This document shows, one piece after another, positions 22,991 through 33,514 of a stretch of DNA of 64,000 nucleotides (position 1 is its first letter; the number at the start of each line of letters is the position of its first letter). Below the pieces are notes generated by a model, which worked only from the letters and a program-made list of their open reading frames with translations, did no database searches and had not been told where the DNA came from. Source of the DNA: Leptidea sinapis (taxonomy: Eukaryota; Arthropoda; Insecta; Lepidoptera; Pieridae). The DNA is taken from positions 10,465,001 through 10,529,000 of the forward strand of contig NC_066312.1 in the NCBI RefSeq assembly GCF_905404315.1, written 5' to 3'. Made by a program: the position numbers and the translations under genes.

Positions 22991-23854
22991 GTTATATATT
23001 GCTATGTTTGTCGCATTGAAGAATCCCGTTCGTTATAATAATTGTGTTTTTATTATGTTCTCTTGGAGCTACTGTGAAGATTTCCACGTAAAACTACGCA
23101 GAGAAGAAATTAAACGCACCTAGGTATTTATGAGTTAATAATTTTATAGTGTTTCCAGTTCGTTTACGATCATAACTTCGCTATTAAGTATACCGTAAAT
23201 ATGTATTTGTTAAGATTTAATCGAGAGTATTTTTAAGTGTTTTTAACTGAATTGGAAGTTTTCACGTGGAGAAAATAAAAAATATATTTGGGTATTTTTA
23301 TGTACGAAATCGACATATTATTACAAAGTAAAACTTTTATCCAGGATTCCTAATTGATGTAATTTCCCAAATGTTGATTTTTTATACTTAATTAAGTGAA
23401 ATCATTATATTAATTTAACAAAAGAATCAATCTAATTGCCAATGCTTAAGTGATCTCGAGATAGGGATGGTTTCGAGCTACAGAATTCATTAAATATATT
23501 TTTTAATAAATTTATTAATATATCGGATGTGGAGGAGAAAATAGATTTTTATATCATATCAAGGATGGGGTGTAAGACCAATGTTTTAAAATATTTCGTT
23601 GCCGTTTATACGAGTACAATCTTACAATTAAAACTGAAGTGTTATAATATGAATAATTGGAATTCCGCTACATGCGTAAATAGAAAGATACGTATACTTA
23701 TATATGTATATAAAAGGAATCGTAGAAGCTATTTACTATAAAAAAACCAGCAATGGTGGCTCATCGGTTCCGTACAAACTTTCAATGATAAGCCATATTA
23801 AAAACATACTAAACTTTGTAACTGAGTGTATTATAGGTATTCTTACACATAATA
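22991..23854. other. Non-coding stretch
   Basis: AT-rich sequence with no feature I can support. Confidence 0.4.
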
Positions 23855-24168
23855 TCTAATATATAAAATTCTCGTGTCATGGTGTTAAACATTAAACTCC
23901 TCCGAAACGGCTTGACAGATTCTCATGAAATTTTGAGTGCATATTGGGTAGGTCTGAGAATCGGACAACATCTATTGTTCATCCCCCTAAATGTTAAGGG
24001 TGGTCCACACGAAATTTAATTTTTTATTTTTTTGACATTTTTTTTTAAATTTGTTTGATTATGAGTCAGTATTAAAAATACATACAACTTTTCACCCATC
24101 TACGATCAACAGTTACTTTTGTATCGCGATTTTAATATCGGCAATACAACGTTTGCTGGGTCAGCTAG
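23855..24168 (+). mobile_element. Non-autonomous Helitron (family H1)
   Basis: TCTAATATATAAAATTCTCG at the 5' end after A. GCTGGGTCAGCTAG at the 3' end before T. 314 bp, no ORF. Confidence 0.85.
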
Positions 24169-24249
24169 TTGCCATATAAATTACTAAGAAAAAATTTTAT
24201 AATTAAAATTTCTATATTAGATACATAAACTTGCAATCCTTTTGTGAAT

Positions 24250-24571
24250 CTGTGCATGGAACAGAACAATATTAAAATCGCGATGCAAAAATAGTTGCAG
24301 ATCTTAGAAGGGCGAAAATTTGAAGTTGTATGTATTTTTCAATACTGAATGATAGTAAAATAAAAATAAAAAAAAATTGTAAAAATAAATATTTAGGCGT
24401 GGTTTACCCTTTTCATGCCAACATCTTTATCATAACCTAGGGGTTATGATAAAGATGTTGGCCGATTCTCAGACCTACCCGATATGCACAGAAAATTTCA
24501 TACAAATCGGTTCAGCCGTTTCGAAGGAGTATGGTAACAATCACCGGGACACGAGAATTTCATATATTAGA
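24250..24571 (-). mobile_element. Helitron family H1 copy, inverted, carrying a 44-bp palindrome
   Basis: The minus strand starts TCTAATATATGAAATTCTCG at 24571 and runs through the family body (GTATGAAATTTTCTGTGCAT). The CTAG end is missing or eroded near 24250. A hairpin at 24418-24461 lies in the position of the ATAGATGTTGTCC block of other copies. Confidence 0.7.
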
Positions 24572-25188
24572 TATACATTATACAGTTTACATATTGTTTT
24601 ATTTCCACATAGAATTACAAAATGCCAGAGAAAGGTATGAAAAACGAAAAGAGTGACATTTATTTGGGCTTCAACCGCTGTCCTTCATTGACAAGGTCCA
24701 ATGCGAGTCGCGGGCTGAAGTAGGCTTAAAATTATTTTTTATGTCAATCTTAATCTTATATTTTTTAATTTTATTTAGGAATTATAAAAGAAATACTGCT
24801 GTAACTAGGTAAAGCTTGATGTGTCTATTGTACGTTGATTTACAAGTACTCGTAACTAAATGAACACTGTTTCAATAGTTTAACGTGTAAAATATGGCTG
24901 AAACGATATTAAATTTCTTACTATTACTGAAAGTACATTTTTGCTCAACAAAGGCTAGGAGACAATACGCTCCTGTCAGGTCTCACTCGACGAAAACGCT
25001 CTAGCTAAGGCATTAAGCATTCTTTCATATTCCTATCGGATATCGGATTACAAGGTTAATATGTAGCGCTACAGTAACTACCTACCCTTATTTATAGCCA
25101 AAACACATGATCGGATATGGTACGACCGAACCATCGGTCCGGTACCGGACCGTATTCAAAGGTATGTAGTGTCGCTCAGAGTTCTTTT
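24572..25188. other. Non-coding stretch
   Basis: No gene or clear repeat. A short GC-richer part near 25110-25150 has palindromic GGTCCGGTACCGGACC. Confidence 0.4.
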
Positions 25189-25547
25189 TTTTATTGAAGA
25201 GAGGACAAACGAGCGTACGGGTCACATTCTCTTCCAATACAAGAGCGATCACAAGAGAGTTACAGGCCCTTTGGAAAAGTGAACGCGCTTTATTTGAAGT
25301 TACCCAGCTTAGTCGTAGGTACGTTGAAGAAATTTCTTTGAAAACCGCACTGTGGTGGAACGCCACACGTCCTGATGGGGATGATATCCTAACTTATGTC
25401 GTGCAAAGGTGGAATTCAGTGGCAGGAATGAGGTGAAACAGCTCTTCAGAACACTCCCCGTGATAAATGCGTGAAAACACACAATGGAGCGACGCGGACG
25501 TCCCTACGCAACGCCAAGTGATCTAGCCGTTCACAGAGCACTGAGTT
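25189..25547 (-). mobile_element. Jockey-like LINE 3' end, about 360 bp
   Basis: Antisense to 45360-45818: GAGGACAAACGAGCGTACGG, then GAAAACCGCACTGTGGTGGA, then CTCCCCGTGATAAATGCG and CAACGCCAAGTGATCTAGCC. A deletion removes the block after the tail. It abuts a SINE fragment. Confidence 0.7.
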
Positions 25548-25722
25548 CTTGAAACACCCAAAATTTGGGCAACACTGAGATCAGCATTGTAAGGCATGTG
25601 ATATTAAGTCTCAATGTTCCAGTAATTTTCGACGCACTCCGAACAGAAACATAACATTGCTTACACATTATTGTTTAGCGGCAGGAAAGGCGGCACTGTT
25701 GCACCCAGCTAGCATTCCTGTG
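25548..25722 (-). mobile_element. SINE family S fragment
   Basis: Diverged antisense copy: GAGTTCTTGAAACACCCAAA, GATATTAAGTCTCAATGTTC, GCTTACACATTATTGTTTAG. It directly adjoins the LINE fragment, so the boundary is approximate. Confidence 0.5.
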
Positions 25723-25799
25723 CCCAAAACTTCGGTGAAACTTTCCAAAGAAATGAAATATTGATCGTAAAAAACATTATAGGACGTAGAGAATAAGTG

Positions 25800-26015
25800 A
25801 TACAAATCGCCTTTTGATGGCGCACTGTAGAACAGCGCTTCATCGAAATAACGCAAATGTAATATCTATAAAGGCCTTTAACCATGTTCCAGAAAGTATT
25901 AGAGAGTTGCCTAAAATTATATTGCATAAAAACTTAATATTATGGCTAATAGATGAATGTTTCCATAGTTTATATACTATAGTCATTAATGCAAATATTT
26001 TTATGTAATTATTTG
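25800..26015 (+). mobile_element. LINE reverse-transcriptase C-terminal fragment
   Basis: The + frame reads KAFNHVPESIRELPKIILHK then LILWLIDECFHSLYT. This is the pattern of the C-terminal end of CR1/jockey-type ORF2. It has no active-site region and is 5'-truncated. Confidence 0.45.
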
Positions 26016-26034
26016 AGAGTGGTATACCTCCAAA

Positions 26035-26240
26035 CATGTCTTATGTTGCCCCAAACTAGGCATAGCCTGTAGATACTATGTTCAAGACAACGATATATTT
26101 AATACAATATACTTAAAAATCCATGACTCGGAAACAAACATCCATATTCGTCATATAAATGATTGCACCTACAGGGATACGAACCCGGGACCTCTAGCTT
26201 AGCAGTCAGGGTCACTAACCTTTCGGCTATATGGCTCGTC
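26035..26240 (-). mobile_element. tRNA-derived SINE, inverted
   Basis: From GCCCCAAACTAGGCATAGCC through ATCCATGACTCGGAAACAAA to the complemented B box (GATACGAACCCGGGACC) and a head with GCAGTCAGGGTCACTAACC. It has lost its (ATT) tail. Confidence 0.7.
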
Positions 26241-26371
26241 ATATTCTACATAGATTTAATTAATATTGACAAACAAACATTTGTATGCCGAGTTATTGGC
26301 GAATTGTGCTTCATATTACTATTTTTTTTAAGAAGTATGTCACCTCGATTCATACAAATAAATAAGTTTCA

Positions 26372-26687
26372 TCTTAATATATAAAATTCTCGTGTCATGG
26401 TGTTAAACTTTGAACTCATCCGAAACGGCTTGACCGATTCTCACGAAATTTTGAGTGCATATTGGGTAGGTCTGAGAATCGGACAACATCTATTTTTCAT
26501 CCCCCTAAATGTTAAGGGTGGTACACACGATTTTTTTTTTAATTTTTTTGACATTTTTTTTTATTTGTTTTATTATGAGTCAGCATTAAAATACATACAA
26601 CTTCAAATTTTCACCCATCTACGATCAACAGTTACTTTTGTATCGCGATTTTAATATCGGCAATACAACGTTTGCTGGGTCAGCTAG
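26372..26687 (+). mobile_element. Non-autonomous Helitron (family H1)
   Basis: TCTTAATATATAAAATTCTC to GCTGGGTCAGCTAG, flanked by A and T. 316 bp, nearly identical in body to the 23855 copy. Confidence 0.85.
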
Positions 26688-26922
26688 TTTGATATAAAAC
26701 AATCGAGAATGATCTAAGTGAAAAACAATGTTACATATTATTACACTTCAAACAGTAACAATGTTGTCAGCGAAATATTCTAAGAACCTGGCTAAAACAG
26801 TAACATCATATTACATTACTATAGAAGTGCATAATTATGATCTATCTACTTTACTTTTTATAGGTTTTAATCCATTTTACATTTTGTGTGAGTCGAGTTA
26901 CTTAAAAAAATTATTAGTGAAG

Positions 26923-27193
26923 TTTTTTTTTATGAAAATAAGGGACGAGACGAGTGGGATGTTCAGCTGATGGTAATTGATTCGCCCTACCCATTACAAT
27001 GGAGAGCCGCTCAGGATTCTTGAAAATCCCAAATATTCTGAGCGGCATTACAATTGCGCTCGTCACCTAGAGACATAAGGTGTTAAGTCTCATTTGCCCA
27101 GTAATTTCACTAGCTACGGCGCCCTTAGACCGAAACACAGCAATGTTTACACATTACTGCTTCACGGCAGAAATAGGCGCCGTTGTGGTACCT
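26923..27193 (-). mobile_element. SINE-like element, family S, near full length
   Basis: Starts TTTTTTTTTATGAAAATAAG. It contains CAGCTGATGGTAATTGATTC, GTCTCATTTGCCCAGTAATT and CTTCACGGCAGAAATAGGCG. The CCTCCCACTGG end is missing. Confidence 0.75.
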
Positions 27194-27629
27194 AGTTGGT
27201 GGTAGTTGAACACGTCTTAACACTTTACTAAAGCAATACTACTTCTTCTATACAGTACTTATTTATAACAAAGAATTAACTATTACTACTATTATCTACT
27301 TACAGTCGCTTTGAGTTAATCGTATTATTTGCAAACACAATTGAAAGTTTCACACGTAACTGGTTGTATTTTTTTCTATTTCACCAGTAGGTCAAGACCT
27401 ATTATAAAACCAGTTTATAATATTACTATCTTTGATTATTTCATTTAAAATATAACAAAGGCTGAAAAAAAAATCTCGGCACAAAAAAACATTAAAGTCG
27501 GCCCTTGGACAACCTTTATTACCGTTTCATTAATGAACATCGCAATAAATGAAGATAAATTTAATTTGATCGAATGGTATTTTATAAAATCTTTAAAAAA
27601 AGTGTGTGTTTACTTATATAAGCACGCAA
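27194..27629. other. Non-coding stretch
   Basis: Nothing supported beyond low-complexity A/T runs. Confidence 0.4.
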
Positions 27630-27916
27630 GAAGTTATACTTCTTTGGCCTAACAAAGCAAAAATTTAAAATTATTTGTATCTCGTAACGAAGGCTTTGAT
27701 AATTAATTATTAAATAACGAATACGGCTGTATGGGCTTTAACCCTTTGCCTGTCCTAATAATGGACGAAGAAACCAAAAAAAAAAAGTAACGAATGTCGC
27801 AAACGTCGGAAAATTTTAGGAACTAACTTCACCCTGTTAGGTTACAGTGATGCGCGCGCATCCTACAATTTCACTCTCATAATTTTTTCATAACGAGCCT
27901 AAAGAAGTATAACTTC
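27630..27916. mobile_element. Candidate MITE with GAAGTTATACTTCTTT ends
   Basis: GAAGTTATACTTCTTTGGCC at 27630 is repeated inverted at 27896-27916 (GCCTAAAGAAGTATAACTTC). The first 13 bases are themselves palindromic. 287 bp with no ORF. A degraded similar string (CGCAAGAAACATTACCTACTTCTTT) is at about 30135. Confidence 0.5.
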
Positions 27917-27925
27917 AAAAATATG

Positions 27926-28830
27926 ATATTTACTAAATGTTATTCGGCGATTACGTAGAATACAGTTTGAAGTTTTTTGCTCACCTGCTCATCTTTACCT
28001 GGCATTGGGATCGAAAGGATTATCACCTGTTTACGCCACGCCTATTATTGCTTTAGTATATTTGAATGCTTGCCCCAAAGAGGCTTGTCATAAATTAAGA
28101 GCGATTATTGCATGGCGTTAGCATTTTTTTTTTTATAAAATAATGAAACCATCAAAAAATCTGTCAGTCATTTAAGGCATTTAACGCTTTTTATACAATG
28201 CCAAAGTGGCAAAATAATACTCTTAATATCACAGGTTAAGACTCATGCTTATCAGAAAAATATGTGAATTATAGACGATTTATTTTTATTTTTTTCTGAG
28301 ATTATTTATAGCATATTAATAAACATATTCCAGTGTTTTTGAAAATATTATATCTGCTTTCTTTGATGAAATTGAATATTGATGAAATAAAAATACAAAT
28401 TAGTAGTAGCCGAAAAATGATCTTGGTAACTTGGTAATCGTTTTTACGACTTAAGATATCAAAATTTCATGCTAAAAATTACCCGCTATTTGGAGATATA
28501 GAAGTACTTAATCTATAAGTGGCAATTTTTAGTTTTGTTAGATTTAGTTTCATTTCATCACAAACTCTACCGAAAATAGCAAATTTATAGTTAGTCGGAT
28601 TTGCAAACGCTTCCTTAATATAGTAGTAAAGTTTTTATATACAAACAAACAAATTTCATCAATCATCATTTAACATCAATTTTATTAAATTTCATCAATT
28701 GTGTTTTGAACACTTGTTCCAATGATTTTCGTCCATATTCGAAAAGTGATACAATATGCTCTACGTAATTAAAATAAGGCCAAATGAAAAATTTATATTC
28801 AACTCTCGAATTATGTCAAATTTCAAATAC
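27926..28830. other. Non-coding stretch
   Basis: AT-rich sequence with no supported feature. Confidence 0.4.
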
Positions 28831-29220
28831 ATGACACGGACGAGTAAAATAAGAAGGACTCCGTGTCACCTTACATAACAGTGAGGCACCAATACAAGCC
28901 GGTAAACGTGTAAATGCATAGCCCCACGCATACATTTACACTAATACAGGCCGATCAGCTGCCATTATGAGATTTGCCATCGTCTGTGACAGCTCAGTTT
29001 GCGTCGCAATAAAATATTTAAAAAATGCCGTCGTGCGTGGTGAAAAAGTGTAAAAACAATACTATAAAAGTATTTGTGGATATATGATTATTTAAGGGAA
29101 AAAATATTATGTATCTGGTATACCCCGTAACCGCACACACACTAGTATTAAGGTGCTTCACTTGCTAATATCACGGCGCGTGGTCCTTCTTTTTTTACTA
29201 GTCCGTGATACATGATGGCT
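28831..29220 (+). mobile_element. TIR transposon remnant with the start of a THAP domain
   Basis: CACGGACGAGTAAAATAAGA near 28833 and its inverted match near 29190-29214 (TTTTTTTACTAGTCCGTG) look like terminal inverted repeats. Between them, an ATG at 29025 opens MPSCVVKKCKNN, the pattern that starts a THAP zinc finger (first two Cys of C2CH). The frame is stopped after 20 codons at 29087, and the remaining domain is missing. THAP domains occur in P-element-type transposases and in host proteins. The TIRs favour a transposon, internally deleted. Confidence 0.45.
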
Positions 29221-30749
29221 AAGAGACTTAATTACATAAACCCGTCATTGGTAAATTTTTGATATACTTACAAAAAGTTTCGTGATGTCCTTTCTATGTC
29301 ATATAATAATATATACTTTAATATATTTGACGTGACGATCTAGGCAATTCAGTGCTTTTTCCCTATCCTGAAAGTGCAAAACCTAAATTACCTTCAACAC
29401 TTAAATTCCACACTATTAATAGTGATTGCACGTGGGGCGAATCACATCTGCCCCAAAAGTTAACCACGACCGCTCTGCCAAGAGTGTCACGAAGAAGAAG
29501 ACCGATCTATTATTCAAGTATTAGGCTGAGAATTTACGTAATAAAACTTAGCTGAGTGTAAGCATAAGCATAATCTTTGATTTAATTTGACAGCTGTAAT
29601 TATACTGAGCTTAAGCTAAAAAAGCCGTATCAAAAATCAAGTTCGCGTTTTATCACATTCAGCTCAGTTTCATGTAACTAAAGTGTGATCAAAGTCTAAG
29701 TTTACTCTATAGATTTTAGCCATAGAGAATCACAAAGGCACCCAAATTGCGGTTTCCCATACCTTGACAAAGTTGCTTGTTTCATATCAATTTTTACATA
29801 TTGCTTCTGTCTAGAAAATGATAAATAGAATAAATTCCAAACTTGTCTCGAGCTTCAGCTCGCAAAGAAGACACATTCTACGAGGAAATACTTTTAGAAT
29901 TCCAACGTTTTCTCTATAAAGAGTTTAAATTTTTAATCATAAAAATATGCAAGAAGTTTTCCATTATTTTCGATATAACGAATAGCAAAATAAGGAAGCC
30001 CACGTGTATTGATAACTTGTGAGGCCTGGTCACTAAAATCATACTGTTATTGTCATACAAACGACCCTATTCACATAAGTACCATGTTCTTATGACTTTA
30101 TTTCATAAAAAAGCGTGTGTTTTTATAAACGCACGCAAGAAACATTACCTACTTCTTTGACATAGCGAAACAAAAATCCTTAATAAATTAATAATTGTGC
30201 TATTTAACGTTATAGAAAGAACAATACTATAATATAGAAATTTAGTTATTAACAACTAATGAAATACTATTAAACAGCATAATTTAGTTAAATAACCTTT
30301 ATTTCAATAACCTTAAATTAGTTTTGATGCAATTCGAAGGAAACGTTTTTTTTATATTACAACTTTTAGATACTTATTAAATTTCATTCTCGTCAAGTGA
30401 TTGTGGTTCAGCAGATATATTATGAGGGTTGGAAGTATAATACAAATGATCTAGTTAACCAAAAGAAGTAAGTACCTACAACTACGAGTACAAAAAAAAG
30501 GTGTCTGATTAAAACCTTCACCAAAGTGAATACGACATAATATGTATTACAATTTTCTTTGCTCTATCTTCATTATACAACAACATTTCCAAAATATATA
30601 ACTATAATTGAGTATAAACTACTCTGGTAAATATTACTCTGATTTTAACCAAACTAACATTAAATAGCTGTGCGTAATAGTACCTACTAAACACGCCTTA
30701 AGTTTTCCTTCCAGAAGTCAGACTAGCTCGCTGATTGAATGGCTTTTAT
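29221..30749. other. Non-coding stretch
   Basis: No gene recognised. An open frame at 29352-29555 shows no known domain. GCACGCAAGAAACATTACC near 30134 is a faint relic of the 27630 MITE. Confidence 0.4.
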
Positions 30750-30990
30750 TCAAATTCAAATATTTTTATCAAAAATAGGATGTGATGTACTTCATCACAA
30801 GTCAAAAACTATCACCCATTCCAAAACGAATGCCTCAGACCTGCGATAAATGGACGCAACAAACTCAGCGGGCTTTTTTTTTTCATCGAAAAAATATGTT
30901 TACAAAGTAATATTGTACAATTAAACTTATTATTTTCCTAAATATATTTATAAATAACCTGAGGGCCGTCACTCCATTCCCAATCTGATT
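30750..30990 (-). mobile_element. LINE family A 3' tail
   Basis: ATTCAAATATTTTTATCAAA, ACTATCACCCATTCCAAAAC, GCGGGCTTTTTTTTTC and GGGCCGTCACTCCATTCC match the 4125 copy closely. It covers only UTR. Confidence 0.7.
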
Positions 30991-31744
30991 GTTATTATAA
31001 TATTACTATCGTGGAAGAGGAACACACAGACAGGGTCACTTTTACATGTGCAATATTAATTATGAATAAAAACAATAAATTAATAATAAAAATACTTATT
31101 TTTATTAAAATCGTATACTTATATTATTGTAATATACATATATGTATTACAATTTTTAAGTCAGTTTTCAAGGAAACTTTCTGTGAGGTGGAGTTAGGAT
31201 CACACTGTCGGAGGATTCGGGAGAACAATCGCAGAACGAAACCAGGGTTCAGTTAGCTTTCGTAGAACGTTTGCTCGCAGCGCAATACCTGATTATAATT
31301 TCAATCCCCTCTTAAAATCTTAACCAGAGTCGCTATAAAGTCAAAAGTGTACCACAAAACTACTTAAAAACTTGTAGGCCGCCATGTGTGCTCTACCGGT
31401 TTTTTCAGATTGCTTATACATATTATATAGATAGCGTAACGCCTCTTGTGCTAACGCGCAAAATCTAAACCCCGTATCCATTCATCTACATCTTCAATTT
31501 TAAAGGGAAGCTTCTTTTATATTGTTACCAAGACGTTTCATTGGTCGAAACATGAGATGTGTCTACCAATTAAATCGCGGGGATAAGGGTCGCCCATGTA
31601 GTCAAAAGACAGATGCGTCAAAGGTGCAATTTATTATCAATGTTTGCCTATGTTTGGCATCTCGCTATACAAACAAGAAATAATATCACCTGCCCCCAAT
31701 ATATTGTAAGAAAATAACAATATTAATGTAGATTTTTTTATCAG
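30991..31744 (+). other. Unique sequence before klu exon, ending in a splice acceptor
   Basis: No coding exon is supported. The last 15 bases are pyrimidine-rich (GATTTTTTTATCAG), and the AG at 31743-31744 is the acceptor for the zinc finger exon. Confidence 0.5.
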
Positions 31745-32400
31745 GATGGCGAAATTTGGAACCAGAAAGGCATGGCGAAGGGAGTCAAACATTCACAGGA
31801 AGCATGGCTGAGATTGTACCGGAGGCTTACAGTCCAAGATTTATGCACAAACGTCGTCGTCTCTCCAGGTTGCTCGACAAGCTCGCTATACAAATTACAA
31901 ATAACAATCACTTCCCGTTTCATCCCTGGCTAATGTTTGAACCCCCGTACCAAGAGGCTAAGACGCCAAATGACACACCACTCGACCTCTCAGTAAAATC
32001 AGTGACACCTAAGTTGGCCAAACCGCCAGCATTCACTTGTGAGATTTGTGGACAGTCTTTTACGGCACATGACCGGCTGGCCAAACATGTTGCCTCCCGG
32101 CACAGAGACAAAGCGCCGGATACAGAAAGAGCTTACGTGTGTGAAATTTGCCTGCGAAGATTTGCACGTTCTGATATGTTGACACGTCATGCTCGTCTGC
32201 ATAGCGGTGTTAAGCCGTATTCATGCACAGCTTGTGCACAAGTGTTCTCGCGATCTGATCACCTTGCCACTCATCAGCGCACTCACACAGGAGAGAAGCC
32301 CTACCACTGTCCTATCTGTCCTTACGCTGCTTGTAGACGTGATATGATCACCCGACACATGCGCACCCACACTAAGCGATCACAACCTGCTGAAATCTGA
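31745..32400 (+). CDS. klu: Terminal exon of a klumpfuss-like C2H2 zinc finger transcription factor
   Basis: This exon encodes 217 residues and a TGA stop (32398-32400). It would act as a nuclear sequence-specific DNA-binding factor. Visible in order: a basic stretch HKRRRLSRLLDKL; a PLDLS motif, the classic CtBP corepressor-binding form; then four C2H2 fingers. Finger 1 starts FTCEICGQSFTAHDRLAKH, finger 2 YVCEICLRRFARSDMLTRH, finger 3 YSCTACAQVFSRSDHLATH, and finger 4 YHCPICPYAACRRDMITRH. The consensus linker TGEKPY joins fingers 3 and 4. The RSDxLxxH fingers resemble the EGR/WT1 group, and the CRRDMITRHMRTHT ending is typical of insect klumpfuss. The acceptor phase (one base needed from the previous exon) excludes a start inside this exon as the natural one. 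Drosophila Klumpfuss is much longer, so upstream exons may be missing. A related EGR-like factor is the alternative. Confidence 0.7.
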
Positions 32401-32864
32401 TTTAATCGACAGCTACATATTTATAAGGAACTGCTTATATTAGCTGTATTAAGTTAACAAATTGTTTGTAGGTGACGTTGAACGTAGACCACGCATCGAG
32501 GGTGGCCTGGATTTATTTAATTGGTAAGGGCATATCACATTGCAATGCAATACAGATATTTTTCGGAATTACCTATATCGATCTTGAAGTGCGAATGTAA
32601 TTTAAATAAAAAAAGCAAAGCGCAATGCGATGTGTCTCTATTCAATTATTTTGTATATGATCTGTTAAATTATTATTTATATCTAGTAATTTAGTATGCT
32701 TAGTGTTAGTTGTTGTTGTTGTTTAATAGATCATAGAACTGTGGGTAGACAGAGCCAAATATCTAAATGGCAGTAGAAATACTTAGTGTAACTATTGGAT
32801 CTTAATATGATCTAGTACTCTTACGCATACGTACAACCTAAGTGAGTACGTAGGTACGCAAATA
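32401..32864 (+). other. Probable klu 3' UTR
   Basis: Unique sequence after the stop. AATAAA at 32605-32610 is a possible early polyadenylation signal. Further candidates lie in the 195-bp array downstream. Transcript end cannot be fixed from sequence. Confidence 0.4.
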
Positions 32865-33230
32865 TCTTAATATATATAAATTACGTGACACGTTGTTTGC
32901 CCGCGATGGACCCCTAAACTAATGAACGGATTTTAATGGGGATTACTTCATGGAGTGCCGTTTGGTCCAACTTGAGAGATAGGATAGTTTTTTTTCGATT
33001 TGGGACCCATAATTATTTTTATTTTCAATATTGTTTTTGTATGAAAATATTTTCTATGAGAGAATTCTGTGACGCACGGTTTGAAAGTTCCGCTGTGAAA
33101 CAATTTCATTATAACGACAGGGAGCATTTTTTAAGAAATAATTCTTGATGTTTTGAATTATTATTGGCAAATTCGTATAAAACAGTATTTTTTTTATTAT
33201 CTACAGAACAACGTCTGTCGGGTCAGCTTG
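32865..33230 (+). mobile_element. Non-autonomous Helitron (family H2)
   Basis: TCTTAATATATATAAATTAC with GTGACACGTTGTTTG at the start; GTCTGTCGGGTCAGCTTG at the end (CTTG in place of CTAG). 366 bp. A deleted relative is at 53180. Confidence 0.75.
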
Positions 33231-33514
33231 TAATGTAATATATTATTCTTAGAATATAATTTGTAAATATCGCTTATTAATAATATTGTTGTGTCAACTA
33301 TTATTGGATTGTTTTCTTAAGGCCGTCTAGTGATTTAAGCGTGGTTAACTCTTAATATTTAAATATACGACAAAAATGTTTAATTGTATTAAAAATACAA
33401 AATATAATTATGTTTCGTAAGTATACTGTATAGATTATAAAATAGTACTTAATATATTTATTCGTTCCTTGTTCTGTTGCATTCGTTTGTTTCTTTAAAA
33501 TTAATTTTGTCAAA

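Noticed and set aside
29352..29555. 67-codon frame downstream of the THAP remnant as a continuation of its protein
   Set aside because: It lies outside the inverted ends and shows no THAP or transposase motif.
31741..32202. Minus-strand frames over the zinc finger exon
   Set aside because: The + strand has four perfect C2H2 fingers, and the opposite frames have no domain.
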